Made by a program: the position numbers and the translations under genes | Notes under the pieces: generated by a model | What the model was told of the DNA's origin: nothing | Databases searched by the model: none | Seen by the model: only the letters and a program-made list of their open reading frames with translations | Part shown: positions 16,547 through 24,310 of the stretch, piece after piece | How the letters are laid out: each line of letters starts with the position of its first letter | How positions within the stretch are numbered: the stretch's first letter is position 1 | Assembly (NCBI GenBank): GCA_963923455.1 | Contig: CAWULT010000015.1 | Coordinates: 1 to 59,077 of the forward strand | DNA: 59,077 nt | Source: CAWULT01 sp963923455 | Lineage (GTDB): Bacteria; Acidobacteriota; Vicinamibacteria; Vicinamibacterales; UBA2999 | Direction of reading: 5' to 3'

Positions 16547-18111
16547 TGGCGACCACGGTGTACGTTCCCCGGGATTCCGGCGCGTTGTCGATGGGCGCCG
16601 AGGCGGTGGCCGCCGCGATCGCGGCCGAGGCGTCGCGCACCGGCGCCGACGTCCGCGTCGTGCGCAACGGGTCGCGCGGCCTCTACTGGCTCGAGCCCAT
16701 GGTGGAGGTGGCGACGCCGGCGGGCCGCCACGCCTACGGTCCCGTGCAGGCGTCGGACGTGCCCTCGCTGTTCGCCGCCGGTTTCCTGACCGGCGCGTCC
16801 CATCCCCTGCACCTCGGCCCCACCGAGGAGATCCCGTACCTGAAGAAGCAGGAGCGGCTGACCTTCGCGCGCGTCGGCATCACCGACCCGGTCAGCCTCG
16901 AGGACTACCTCGCGCACGGCGGCTACCGCGGCCTGCGCCGCGCGCTGACGATGACCGGCGCGGAGGTGGTCAAGGAAGTGACCGACTCGGGCCTGCGGGG
17001 CCGCGGCGGCGCCGCGTTCCCGACGGGCATCAAGTGGAAGACGGTGCTCGACCAGCAGGCGCCGCAGAAGTACGTCACCTGCAACGCCGACGAGGGCGAT
17101 TCCGGCACGTTCTCGGACCGGATGGTGATGGAGGGCGATCCGTTCGTGCTCATCGAGGGCATGACGATCGCCGGCATCGCCGTCGGCGCCACGCAGGGCT
17201 TCATCTACCTGCGCGTCGAGTATCCGCACGCGAAGCAGGCGCTCGAGCAGGCGCTCGCGGCCGCCTACGCGGCCGGGTACCTGGGCGCCAGCGTCCTCGG
17301 CAGCGGCAAGGCGTTCGACCTCGAACTGCGCATCGCGGCCGGCGCCTACGTGTGCGGCGAAGAGACGTCGATGCTCGAGAGCCTCGAGGGCAAGCGCGGC
17401 GAGGTGCGGGTGCGTCCGCCGCTGCCCGCCATCGAGGGCCTGTTCGGCAGGCCCACCATCGTCAACAACGTGATGTCGCTGGCATCGGTGCCGATCGTGC
17501 TCGACAAGGGCGCCGCGTTCTACCGCGACTTCGGGATGGGCCGCTCGCGCGGCACGCTGCCGTTCCAGCTCGCCGGCAACATCCGGCACGGCGGCCTCGT
17601 CGAGAAGGCGTTCGGCGTCACGCTGCGCGAACTGCTCTACGACTTCGGCGGCGGCTCGGCGTCCGGCCGCCCGATCCGTGCGGTGCAGGTGGGCGGCCCG
17701 CTCGGCGCCTACGTGCCCGAGTCGCAGTTCGACACGCCGCTCGACTACGAGGCGTACACCGAGATCGGTGCGCTCGTCGGCCACGGCGGCCTCGTCGTGT
17801 TCGACGACACGGTGGACATGGCGGGCATGGCCCGCTACGCGATGGAGTTCTGCGCGATCGAGTCGTGCGGCAAGTGCACGCCGTGCCGCATCGGGTCGAC
17901 CCGCGGCACCGAGGTGATCGACCGGATCATCGCCGGCGTCGACCGCGAGGCCAACGTCGCGCTGCTCGAAGAGTTGTGTGACACGATGCTCAACGGGTCG
18001 CTGTGCGGGCTCGGCGGCCTGACGCCGTTCCCCGTGCAGAGCGCGCTGAAGCACTTCAGAGCCGATTTCTTCGGCGCCCCGCGAACGCCCGGGGCCCAGG
18101 AGGCACACTGA
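16546..18111 (+). CDS. fdsB: NAD-dependent formate dehydrogenase beta subunit (NuoF-like, FMN/NAD)
   Basis: 521 residues. An N-terminal thioredoxin-like part (about 1-85) is followed by the NuoF-type core: FMN/NADH-binding GLRGRGGAAFPTGIKW and NADEGDSGTFSDR, GAYVCGEETSML, and the N3-type [4Fe-4S] ligands ESCGKCTPCRIGSTR plus a distal Cys in GSLCGLGGL. This subunit reduces NAD+ with electrons from formate. The ATG overlaps the fdsG stop, and the stop overlaps the fdsA ATG by one base, so fdsG-fdsB-fdsA are coupled. Confidence 0.95.
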   Translation: MATTVYVPRDSGALSMGAEAVAAAIAAEASRTGADVRVVRNGSRGLYWLEPMVEVATPAGRHAYGPVQASDVPSLFAAGFLTGASHPLHLGPTEEIPYLKKQERLTFARVGITDPVSLEDYLAHGGYRGLRRALTMTGAEVVKEVTDSGLRGRGGAAFPTGIKWKTVLDQQAPQKYVTCNADEGDSGTFSDRMVMEGDPFVLIEGMTIAGIAVGATQGFIYLRVEYPHAKQALEQALAAAYAAGYLGASVLGSGKAFDLELRIAAGAYVCGEETSMLESLEGKRGEVRVRPPLPAIEGLFGRPTIVNNVMSLASVPIVLDKGAAFYRDFGMGRSRGTLPFQLAGNIRHGGLVEKAFGVTLRELLYDFGGGSASGRPIRAVQVGGPLGAYVPESQFDTPLDYEAYTEIGALVGHGGLVVFDDTVDMAGMARYAMEFCAIESCGKCTPCRIGSTRGTEVIDRIIAGVDREANVALLEELCDTMLNGSLCGLGGLTPFPVQSALKHFRADFFGAPRTPGAQEAH

Positions 18112-20945
18112 TGTACGCCAAGGACTATCACGACCGAGGCACCCCCGAGTCCGCGAGCCGGACGTACGTGACCGTCGAGATCGACGGCGTCAAGGTGGAG
18201 GTGCCCGAGGGCACGTCCATCATGCGCGCGGCGTCGATCGGCGGCTGCGACGTGCCCAAGCTGTGCGCGACCGACTCGCTCAAGAGCTTCGGATCGTGCC
18301 GCCTGTGTCTGGTCGAAGTCGAGGGGCGCCGCGGCTATCCCGCGTCCTGCACGACGCCGGTGGCCGAGGGCATGAAGGTCCGCACGACGAGCGACAAGCT
18401 GACGCAGCTGCGCAAGGGCGTGCTCGAGCTCTACGTGACCGACCACCCGCTCGACTGCGTGAGCTGTCCGGCCAACGGCCACTGCGAGCTGCAGAACATG
18501 GCCGAGCAGCACGGCATCACCGGCACGCGCTACGGCCTCGACGGGAGGAACCACCAGCACGCGCCGATCGACGCCTCCAACCCGTACTTCCAGTTCGACC
18601 AGTCGGAGTGCATCGTCTGCTCGCGCTGCGTGCGGGCCTGCGACGAGGTGCAGGGCACGTTCGCGCTGACGATCCAGGGCCGGGGCTTCGGCAGCAAGGT
18701 CGTCGCGAGCATGGACGAGGGGTTTCTCGCGTCCGAGTGCGTGTCGTGCGGCCAGTGTGTCGAGGCCTGCCCGACCGCGGCGCTCACCGAGAAGGCGGTC
18801 GTCGAGCACGGCACGGCCGATGCGGCGGTGACGACCACGTGCGCGTACTGCGGCGTCGGCTGCTCGTTCAAGGCCGAGACGAAGAACGGGCAGGTGCTGC
18901 GCATGGCGCCCAACCGCGACGGCCACGCCAACCACGGCCACGCCTGCGTGAAGGGCCGCTTCGCCTTCGGCTACGCCACGCACCCGGATCGCGTGCTGAC
19001 GCCGATGGTGCGCGAGAAGATCACTGACCCGTGGCGCGAGGTGTCCTGGGAGGAGGCCATCGCCCACACGGCGAAGCGATTCCGCGAGATCCAGGCGAGG
19101 TACGGACGAGACGCGATCGGCGGCATCACGTCGTCGCGGTGCACGAACGAGGACGTGTTCCTGGTACAGAAGCTGGTACGGGCGGCGTTCGGCACGAACA
19201 ACGTCGACACCTGCGCCCGCGTGTGCCACTCGCCGACCGGCTACGGCCTCAAGCAGACGCTGGGCGAGTCGGCCGGCACGCAGGCGTTCGACTCGATCAT
19301 GAAGTCCGACGTGATCATGGTCATCGGCGCCAACCCGACCGAGGGGCATCCGGTGTTCGCCTCTCGCCTCAAGCAGCGCGTGCGGCAGGGGGCGAAGCTG
19401 ATCGTCGTCGATCCCCGCGAGATCCCGCTGGTCCGGACGCCGCACGTCGAGGCCGACGTGCACCTGCAGCTCAGGCCGGGGACCAACGTCGCGGTGGTCA
19501 ACGCCCTGGCCCACGTGATCGTCACCGAAGGCCTGGCCAGGGAGGCCTACGTCGCCGAGCGCTGCGAGGCCGACGCGTACGCGAAGTGGAAGGCGTTCAT
19601 CGCGCAGGAGCGCAATTCCCCGGAGGCCGTCGAGTCGATCACGGGCGTGCCGGCCGAGCGGATCCGCGAAGCCGCCCGGCTCTACGCCTCGGCGCCGAAC
19701 GGCGCCATCTACTACGGCCTGGGCGTCACCGAGCACAGCCAGGGCACCACGATGGTGATGGGGATCGCGAACCTCGCCATGGCCACCGGCAACCTCGGAC
19801 GCGAGGGCGTCGGCGTCAACCCGCTGCGCGGCCAGAACAACGTGCAGGGCGCCTGCGACATGGGCTCCTTCCCGCACGAGTTCAGCGCGTACCGGCACGT
19901 GTCCGACCCGGTCGTCCGCGAGATGTTCGAGACGATGTGGGGCGTGCCCCTGCAGTCGGAGCCAGGGCTGCGCATCCCGAACATGTTCGACGCGGCTCTC
20001 GACGGCACCTTCAAGGGGCTGTACGTGCAGGGAGAGGACATCGCGCAGTCGGACCCCAACACGCACCACGTCTTCGCGGCGCTCTCGGCGATGGAGTGCG
20101 TGGTCGTCCAGGACCTCTTCCTGAACGAGACCTCGAAATTCGCGCACGTCTTCCTGCCGGGCTCGTCGTTCCTCGAGAAGGACGGCACGTTCACCAACGC
20201 CGAGCGCCGCATCTCGCGCGTGCGCAAGGTGATGGAGCCGCGCGCCGGCTTCGCCGACTGGGAGGTGACGGTGCTGCTGTCGAACGCCCTCGGCTACCCG
20301 ATGGCCTACACGCACCCGTCCGAGATCATGGACGAGATCGCGCGGCTGACGCCGACCTTCACCGGCGTCACCTTCGAGAAGATCGATCGCCTGGGCAGCA
20401 TCCAGTGGCCCTGCAACGACAAGGCTCCGGAGGGCACGCCGACGATGCACGTGGGCGAGTTCGTCCGCGGCAAGGGCCGGTTCCTGGTGACCGAGTACAT
20501 CCCGACGACCGAGCGCTCGACCACGCGCTTCCCGCTGCTGCTGACGACGGGCCGGATCCTCTCGCAGTACAACGTGGGCGCGCAGACGCGCCGCACGCCG
20601 AACGTGACGTGGCACCACGAGGACGTGCTCGAGATGCACCCGGCCGACGCGGAGGCCCGGGGCATCAGGACCGGCGACTGGGTGGGCGTGACGAGCCGCA
20701 CCGGCGCCACCGTGCTGCGCGCGGACGTGACCGATCGGATCCAGCCCGGCGTGGTGTACACGACGTTCCATTTCCCGGAGTCGGGGGCCAACGTCGTCAC
20801 GACGGAGAATTCGGACTGGGCGACCAACTGCCCGGAGTACAAGGTGACGGCGGTCCAGGCCGTGCTGGTCACCGAGCCGGCGGCGTGGCGGATGAGCCAC
20901 GACGTGCACCACGGAGACGAGTTCGCCGTGGGCAGCAGGCAGTAG
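18111..20945 (+). CDS. fdsA: NAD-dependent formate dehydrogenase catalytic subunit (Mo/W bis-MGD)
   Basis: 944 residues. The N-terminus is NuoG-like: a [2Fe-2S] domain (GSCRLCLVEVEG), the His/Cys cluster CVSCPANGHCELQ and two [4Fe-4S] sets, CIVCSRCVRACDE and CVSCGQCVEACPTA. The molybdopterin domain begins with CAYCGVGCSF (a further [4Fe-4S]) and has the active-site Cys-His in CARVCHSPTG, where Cys ligates the metal and His is catalytic. GANPTEGHP, PLRGQNNVQGACDMG and the C-terminal molybdopterin-binding barrel are all present. It oxidises formate to CO2. AGGAGG lies 8 bases before the ATG. There is Cys, not selenocysteine, at the metal and no Tat signal, so this is the cytoplasmic, NAD-linked type. 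Confidence 0.97.
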   Translation: MYAKDYHDRGTPESASRTYVTVEIDGVKVEVPEGTSIMRAASIGGCDVPKLCATDSLKSFGSCRLCLVEVEGRRGYPASCTTPVAEGMKVRTTSDKLTQLRKGVLELYVTDHPLDCVSCPANGHCELQNMAEQHGITGTRYGLDGRNHQHAPIDASNPYFQFDQSECIVCSRCVRACDEVQGTFALTIQGRGFGSKVVASMDEGFLASECVSCGQCVEACPTAALTEKAVVEHGTADAAVTTTCAYCGVGCSFKAETKNGQVLRMAPNRDGHANHGHACVKGRFAFGYATHPDRVLTPMVREKITDPWREVSWEEAIAHTAKRFREIQARYGRDAIGGITSSRCTNEDVFLVQKLVRAAFGTNNVDTCARVCHSPTGYGLKQTLGESAGTQAFDSIMKSDVIMVIGANPTEGHPVFASRLKQRVRQGAKLIVVDPREIPLVRTPHVEADVHLQLRPGTNVAVVNALAHVIVTEGLAREAYVAERCEADAYAKWKAFIAQERNSPEAVESITGVPAERIREAARLYASAPNGAIYYGLGVTEHSQGTTMVMGIANLAMATGNLGREGVGVNPLRGQNNVQGACDMGSFPHEFSAYRHVSDPVVREMFETMWGVPLQSEPGLRIPNMFDAALDGTFKGLYVQGEDIAQSDPNTHHVFAALSAMECVVVQDLFLNETSKFAHVFLPGSSFLEKDGTFTNAERRISRVRKVMEPRAGFADWEVTVLLSNALGYPMAYTHPSEIMDEIARLTPTFTGVTFEKIDRLGSIQWPCNDKAPEGTPTMHVGEFVRGKGRFLVTEYIPTTERSTTRFPLLLTTGRILSQYNVGAQTRRTPNVTWHHEDVLEMHPADAEARGIRTGDWVGVTSRTGATVLRADVTDRIQPGVVYTTFHFPESGANVVTTENSDWATNCPEYKVTAVQAVLVTEPAAWRMSHDVHHGDEFAVGSRQ

Positions 20946-20954
20946 GGGACGCAG

Positions 20955-21176
20955 ATGCAGATCGAGCGACTGGTGGCGATGGCCAATCAGATTGGAGACT
21001 TCTTCGGCGCCGAGCCCGACCGAGGGGAGGCCGCGAAGGCCGCCGCGTCCCACCTGCGTCGATTCTGGGACCCGCGGATGCGGACCCAGATCGTCGCGCA
21101 TCATCAGGCGAACGGCGCCGGGCTGAACGACGTGGCCCGCGCCGCCGTCGAACTGCTGGCCCGGAACGAGGTCTAG
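20955..21176 (+). CDS. fdsD: Formate dehydrogenase delta subunit
   Basis: 73 residues, all-helical, with the FdsD signature: IERLVAMANQIGDFF at the N-terminus, HLRRFWDPRMRTQI in the middle and an ARAAVELL C-terminus. FdsD is a small accessory subunit of Fds-type complexes; in related systems it is needed for an active enzyme, probably in cofactor handling. It begins 9 bases after fdsA and ends the operon. Confidence 0.9.
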   Translation: MQIERLVAMANQIGDFFGAEPDRGEAAKAAASHLRRFWDPRMRTQIVAHHQANGAGLNDVARAAVELLARNEV

Positions 21177-21205
21177 GGGCCGCGCGGGTCCCAGGACCGG
21201 GCCCC
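21176..21205. terminator. Nested GC-rich hairpin after fdsD
   Basis: Outer arms GGGGCC (21176-21181) and GGCCCC (21200-21205), with an inner stem GGTCC/GGACC. It lies between convergent genes. There is no U-tract, so terminator function is only suggested by position and strength. Confidence 0.35.
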
Positions 21206-21253
21206 GACGGAGCGACAGCCGGACGGGCGGCGCGCCATCGCCACCCGTCGCCG

Positions 21254-21901
21254 TCAGTAGCGGCGCTTGAGCTGCCGCATCAGGTCGAATTTGGCCGTGT
21301 CCGCGACGGCCATCACCGCCATCACGCCGGCCTGCACCGGGTCGCTGACCACGAGGTCGGCGGCGTCGGGGACGCTGCCGGCCATGTTCAGCGAAATCAC
21401 GCGCAGGCCGTTGGCCTGGACCTCCTGCACCGCGGTGGTGATCTCGCCGCCCATGATCGAACCGGCCAGCACCAGCATCTTCACGCGCGGCAGCCGCACC
21501 ACCGCGCGCACTGCGGCGGCCAGCTCCTGTTCGCCGACGAGGGGGATGGTGTCGATCGAGATCCGTTCCCCGCGGATGTTGTGCCGGTCGGCCTCGGCGA
21601 TGGCGCCCATGGCCACCATGCCCACCTGCGCGCCACCGCCCATCACGATGATGCGCTTGCCGTAGATCCTGGCCAGCGGCGGCTTCTCGTGGACCGCCTG
21701 CACGCCCTGGACGCCGCGCAGCTCGGCCAGCACGGCTGGCAGCTCGGCGTCCTCGAGCGCGGCCTCCAGGTAGAGTTCGGACGGGTCGCCGGAGTGGATG
21801 TCGACGTAGGTGATGTTGGCCTGGTGATCGGCGAGAACCTTCGTCAGGCCGGCGAGCAGGCCTGGCCGGTCGGTGGCCGTGACCATGAGAGCGTGCGTCA
21901 T
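21254..21901 (-). CDS. ACT-domain protein with archaeal-type DUF5612-like C-terminus
   Basis: 215 residues. Residues 1-75 form an ACT domain (MVTATDRPGLLAGLTKVLADHQANI), normally a small-ligand (amino acid or metabolite) sensor. The rest, with GKRIIVMGGGAQVGMVAMG, AEADRHNIRGERISIDTIPLVG, LVLAGSIMGGEI and VPDAADLVVSDPVQAGVMAVMAVAD, resembles the DUF5612-type domain that I know mainly from methanogenic archaea. No enzymatic motif is assigned. It sits convergent to the formate dehydrogenase operon in a genome that makes H4MPT, suggesting an archaeal-like C1 or metabolite-sensing role (inference). The ATG at 21901 is preceded by TAGATT with a 10-base gap. The frame open upstream to 22204 overlaps the next gene and is not real. 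Confidence 0.8.
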   Translation of the reverse strand: MTHALMVTATDRPGLLAGLTKVLADHQANITYVDIHSGDPSELYLEAALEDAELPAVLAELRGVQGVQAVHEKPPLARIYGKRIIVMGGGAQVGMVAMGAIAEADRHNIRGERISIDTIPLVGEQELAAAVRAVVRLPRVKMLVLAGSIMGGEITTAVQEVQANGLRVISLNMAGSVPDAADLVVSDPVQAGVMAVMAVADTAKFDLMRQLKRRY

Positions 21902-21911
21902 GACGTCCGCG

Positions 21912-21917
21912 AATCTA
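21912..21917 (-). promoter_or_regulatory. -10-like element TAGATT before the ACT-domain gene
   Basis: TAGATT reads from 21917 to 21912 on the minus strand, 10 bases before the ATG at 21901; TTAGAT one base further upstream is an alternative register. Confidence 0.4.
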
Positions 21918-21964
21918 ACACGCCGGGCAGGAGGGCGGACACCGCAAGCGTCGCGCGTGGCGGC

Positions 21965-21970
21965 TATAAT
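21965..21970 (+). promoter_or_regulatory. Consensus -10 TATAAT before the haem-binding-like gene
   Basis: A perfect TATAAT ends 9 bases before the ATG at 21980. The predicted transcription start is within a few bases of the start codon. No -35 match is visible 17 bases upstream. Confidence 0.55.
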
Positions 21971-21979
21971 CGGCCCACC

Positions 21980-22465
21980 ATGACTCGCACGTTCCTCTTC
22001 TCGCTCCTCCTTCTGGCCGCGGCGTTCGGATCCGCCACGGCCGCACGGGCACAGACGATGAATTACGGACCTTCGATCACCCTGGACCAGGCCAAGGCCG
22101 CGGCCGCCCCGGCCATCGCCGAGGCCCGCAAGAACAACTGGACGATGGCGGTGGCCATCGTCGATCCCGCCGGGGATCTCGTGTACTTCGAGAAGATGGA
22201 CCACACGCAGGTGGCCAGCACCGTCATCGCCGTCGACAAGGCCCGGTCGGCCGCACGGTTCAAGCGCGCCACGAAGACGTTCCAGGAGGGGCTTGCCGCG
22301 GGCGGCGACGGCCTGCGCCTGCTCGGCCTGCAGGGGGCGGTGCCGGTCGAGGGTGGCGTGCCGCTGGTCGTCGGCGGACGGATCGTCGGCGCGATTGGCG
22401 CGTCGGGCGGGACCAGCCAGCAGGACGGCGTGGTGGCCGCGGCCGGCGCGGCGGCCCTGAAGTAG
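21980..22465 (+). CDS. Exported GlcG/HbpS-type haem-binding-like protein
   Basis: 161 residues. A cleavable signal peptide (FLFSLLLLAAAFGSATAARAQ) precedes a single GlcG/HbpS domain (DUF336): ITLDQAKAAAAPAIAEARKNN, AVAIVDPAGDLVYFEKMD, KARSAARFKRATKTFQE, and the C-terminal PLVVGGRIVGAIGASGGTSQQDG. HbpS-type members bind or degrade haem; GlcG-type members accompany glycolate genes and their role is unclear. Nothing in the neighbourhood decides between these. It appears to be a single-gene unit with TATAAT immediately upstream. Confidence 0.88.
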   Translation: MTRTFLFSLLLLAAAFGSATAARAQTMNYGPSITLDQAKAAAAPAIAEARKNNWTMAVAIVDPAGDLVYFEKMDHTQVASTVIAVDKARSAARFKRATKTFQEGLAAGGDGLRLLGLQGAVPVEGGVPLVVGGRIVGAIGASGGTSQQDGVVAAAGAAALK

Positions 22466-22510
22466 CTCGTCTGGACGGAAGTTACAGGGGTGTAGCCATC
22501 CTGTCGTGAT

Positions 22511-22526
22511 GTGACAGGAACGTCAC
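22511..22526. promoter_or_regulatory. Perfect dyad GTGAC-N6-GTCAC upstream of the GAF-ANTAR gene
   Basis: GTGAC (22511-22515) and GTCAC (22522-22526) flank AGGAAC. Relative to the predicted start near 22573 the dyad is centred near -54, a position common for activator sites. The spacing does not match the CRP consensus (TGTGA-N6-TCACA). If it were transcribed from another start it would also form a hexaloop hairpin. Confidence 0.4.
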
Positions 22527-22537
22527 CCGTCTCCCCC

Positions 22538-22566
22538 TTGCTCGTCCTTCCGCGGCTGTGTATCTT
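22538..22566 (+). promoter_or_regulatory. Sigma-70-type promoter of the GAF-ANTAR gene
   Basis: TTGCTC (22538-22543), a 17-base spacer and TATCTT (22561-22566). The predicted start is near 22573, giving a leader of about 100 bases. Confidence 0.5.
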
Positions 22567-22571
22567 CGATC

Positions 22572-22597
22572 TCGGGGCGCCCGTTCGGGCGCCCCGA
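22572..22597 (+). promoter_or_regulatory. 11-bp hairpin at the 5' end of the GAF-ANTAR leader
   Basis: A perfect inverted repeat (arms TCGGGGCGCCC and GGGCGCCCCGA, loop GTTC) begins at the predicted transcription start and is followed by aatctctttc. It could be an attenuator or an mRNA-stabilising 5' hairpin. The closing bases do not give the A1/G4 hexaloop of known ANTAR targets. Confidence 0.45.
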
Positions 22598-22674
22598 ATC
22601 TCTTTCGGGCCGCCCGTCGGCCCGGTTCGAGGGACCGGCTTCCACGTCGAGGCCATGCACGATCGGGAGCGGCG

Positions 22675-23442
22675 ATGAGTACAGGCACGACGGTGGGGCT
22701 TCCCGCGCACGGGGCGACGGGCGGTGTGGACGGCGGGCGGGCGGCCGACGCGTCCGAGATCGACGTCCTGCACGAGATCGGGAGCCGCATCGCGGCGGCC
22801 GACCCGCTGCCGGTCGTGCTGCAGCGCGTCGTGCAGTTCGTGACGAGCATCGTCCCGTGCGATTCGTGCTTCGTCTACGTGCTCGACGGCGACGCCCTCG
22901 TGCTGCGGTCCTCGAAGACGCCGCACTCCGACGTCGTCGGCCGCCTCAGGTTGCGGCTCGGCGAGGGCATCACCGGGTGGGTGGCGGAGCACCGCCGGCC
23001 AGTCGTGATCGGCCGCCACGCGTTCGAGGATCCCCGCTTCCAGACCTTCAACGAGCTGCCGGAGGACCGGTACGAGGCGTTTCTCTCGGTGCCCGTGCTG
23101 TCGCGCGGCAAGCTGGTCGGCGTGATCAACCTGCAGCACCGGCAGCCGCACGAGCACAGCCGGCGGGACATCCAGCTGATCTCGACCATCGGCTTCCTCG
23201 TGGGCGCCGAGATCGAGAGCGCGCGGCTCGAGGACGAGAACCTGCAACTGTCCGAGCAGCTCGAGACGCGGAAGGTGGTGGACCGCGCGAAGGGCATCCT
23301 GCAGCGCGACCTAGGGCTGACCGAGGAGGACGCCTACCTGACCATCCAGCGCCAGAGCCGCCAGCGCCGCAAGTCGAAGAAGGAGGTCGCCGAGGCGATC
23401 ATCCTGAGCGACGAGCTGCGGCGCGGCCGCGGCGACGCCTGA
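22675..23442 (+). CDS. GAF-ANTAR domain transcription antitermination regulator
   Basis: 255 residues. After a Gly/Ala-rich N-terminus, residues ~30-180 form a GAF domain (IDVLHEIGSRIAAADPLPVVL, RLRLGEGITGWVAEHRRPVVIG, YEAFLSVPVLSRGKLVGVINLQ). A coiled segment (ARLEDENLQLSEQLETR) leads to a C-terminal ANTAR domain (KVVDRAKGILQRDLGLTEEDAYLTI). ANTAR domains bind paired RNA stem-loops and prevent termination; GAF would sense a small ligand. Unlike many ANTAR proteins it has no receiver domain. The start is supported by GGGAG 7 bases before the ATG. It is a single gene with its own promoter and a structured leader. Its target RNA is not identifiable here. Confidence 0.9.
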   Translation: MSTGTTVGLPAHGATGGVDGGRAADASEIDVLHEIGSRIAAADPLPVVLQRVVQFVTSIVPCDSCFVYVLDGDALVLRSSKTPHSDVVGRLRLRLGEGITGWVAEHRRPVVIGRHAFEDPRFQTFNELPEDRYEAFLSVPVLSRGKLVGVINLQHRQPHEHSRRDIQLISTIGFLVGAEIESARLEDENLQLSEQLETRKVVDRAKGILQRDLGLTEEDAYLTIQRQSRQRRKSKKEVAEAIILSDELRRGRGDA

Positions 23443-23506
23443 CCGACGCGGCCGGCCAGCCGGCTCCGTGTTGCGCGGGTCCGGCCGTGAGCCGCCGCCG
23501 GCACGG

Positions 23507-24133
23507 TCATCGGTCCGTCGCCGCGACGCTCGTCCGCCGTGACGCGATGCGGGCCACCTCCTCTGGCCTGAAGTCCCAGTCGCCGGGCCTGTCCCGGCGC
23601 AGGTCCTCGCGGGTCCACGAGGGCCGCATCAACCCGCTCACGGCGTGCGCCGCGGTGGCCATCAGCAGATGGCCGATCTCGTGCGCGATCGCGCGGCCGA
23701 GCAGCGCGCGCGGGTCGGTCGCGGCCGCCCGCGCCAGCCACAGCACCCGTTCCAGGTAGATCGTCGCCAGCACCGCGCGTCCAGCCCGCAGGTCGACGGG
23801 GGCGTCGCCGAGCGGCAGCCTCCCGGCCCCTGCGGGGACGCTGCCCCGGACGACGCGGACGGCCAGCTCCCCGGAGCCGAGCGGCCGACCGCATTCCGGG
23901 GCAGCGGGCTGGTCCGTGACGCCGCAGAGGCGCCAGGCCGGTTCGATGGCCGCGTGCGCAAGGACCGCTGCGGTGTGGGCCAGCGCGGCGGCGCGCGTGG
24001 CCCCGGGCAGGCCGGTTCCGTCGTAGACGCGGATGGCGACGGTGGTCCACGCGGTGACGGCGGCGGTGGCCGGCAGGGCGGCCGTCAGCGCGAGGACGAC
24101 CAGCGGGCCGATCAGGCGAGGGCGCAGAGGCAT
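23507..24133 (-). CDS. Small exported zinc-metalloprotease-like protein
   Basis: 208 residues with an N-terminal signal or anchor (LIGPLVVLALTAALPATAAV). The motif AHEIGHLLMATAAH (His151, Glu152, His155, possibly His163) followed by GLMRPSW resembles a zincin active site with a downstream Met; such proteins recur in acidobacterial genomes as uncharacterised open reading frames. Two Cys residues (LCGVTDQPAAPEC) may form a disulfide. AAGGAG lies 6 bases before the ATG. The gene is divergent from the winged-helix/TPR regulator across 177 bases. Proteolytic activity is inferred only from the HExxH motif. Confidence 0.75.
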   Translation of the reverse strand: MPLRPRLIGPLVVLALTAALPATAAVTAWTTVAIRVYDGTGLPGATRAAALAHTAAVLAHAAIEPAWRLCGVTDQPAAPECGRPLGSGELAVRVVRGSVPAGAGRLPLGDAPVDLRAGRAVLATIYLERVLWLARAAATDPRALLGRAIAHEIGHLLMATAAHAVSGLMRPSWTREDLRRDRPGDWDFRPEEVARIASRRTSVAATDR

Positions 24134-24310
24134 CCGGTGCTCCTTAGGTGGGTGAGCGGCGGCTCACCCGCCCACTGTCGGAGCCGGGGACGGGTGCCTC
24201 AATGCACCGGCGGGTCACTGGAGGTGAAACGTTGGTGACACGGGCCACGGGGCGCGGGATCCGGCTTTTCTTTACGCCTCGGTTGCGGCATAACTGAGGC
24301 GCGCCCGCCG

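Noticed and set aside
22510..22527. CRP-type binding site before the GAF-ANTAR gene
   Set aside because: The half sites are separated by eight bases instead of six between TGTGA and TCAC, so it does not match CRP; it is kept only as an unassigned dyad.
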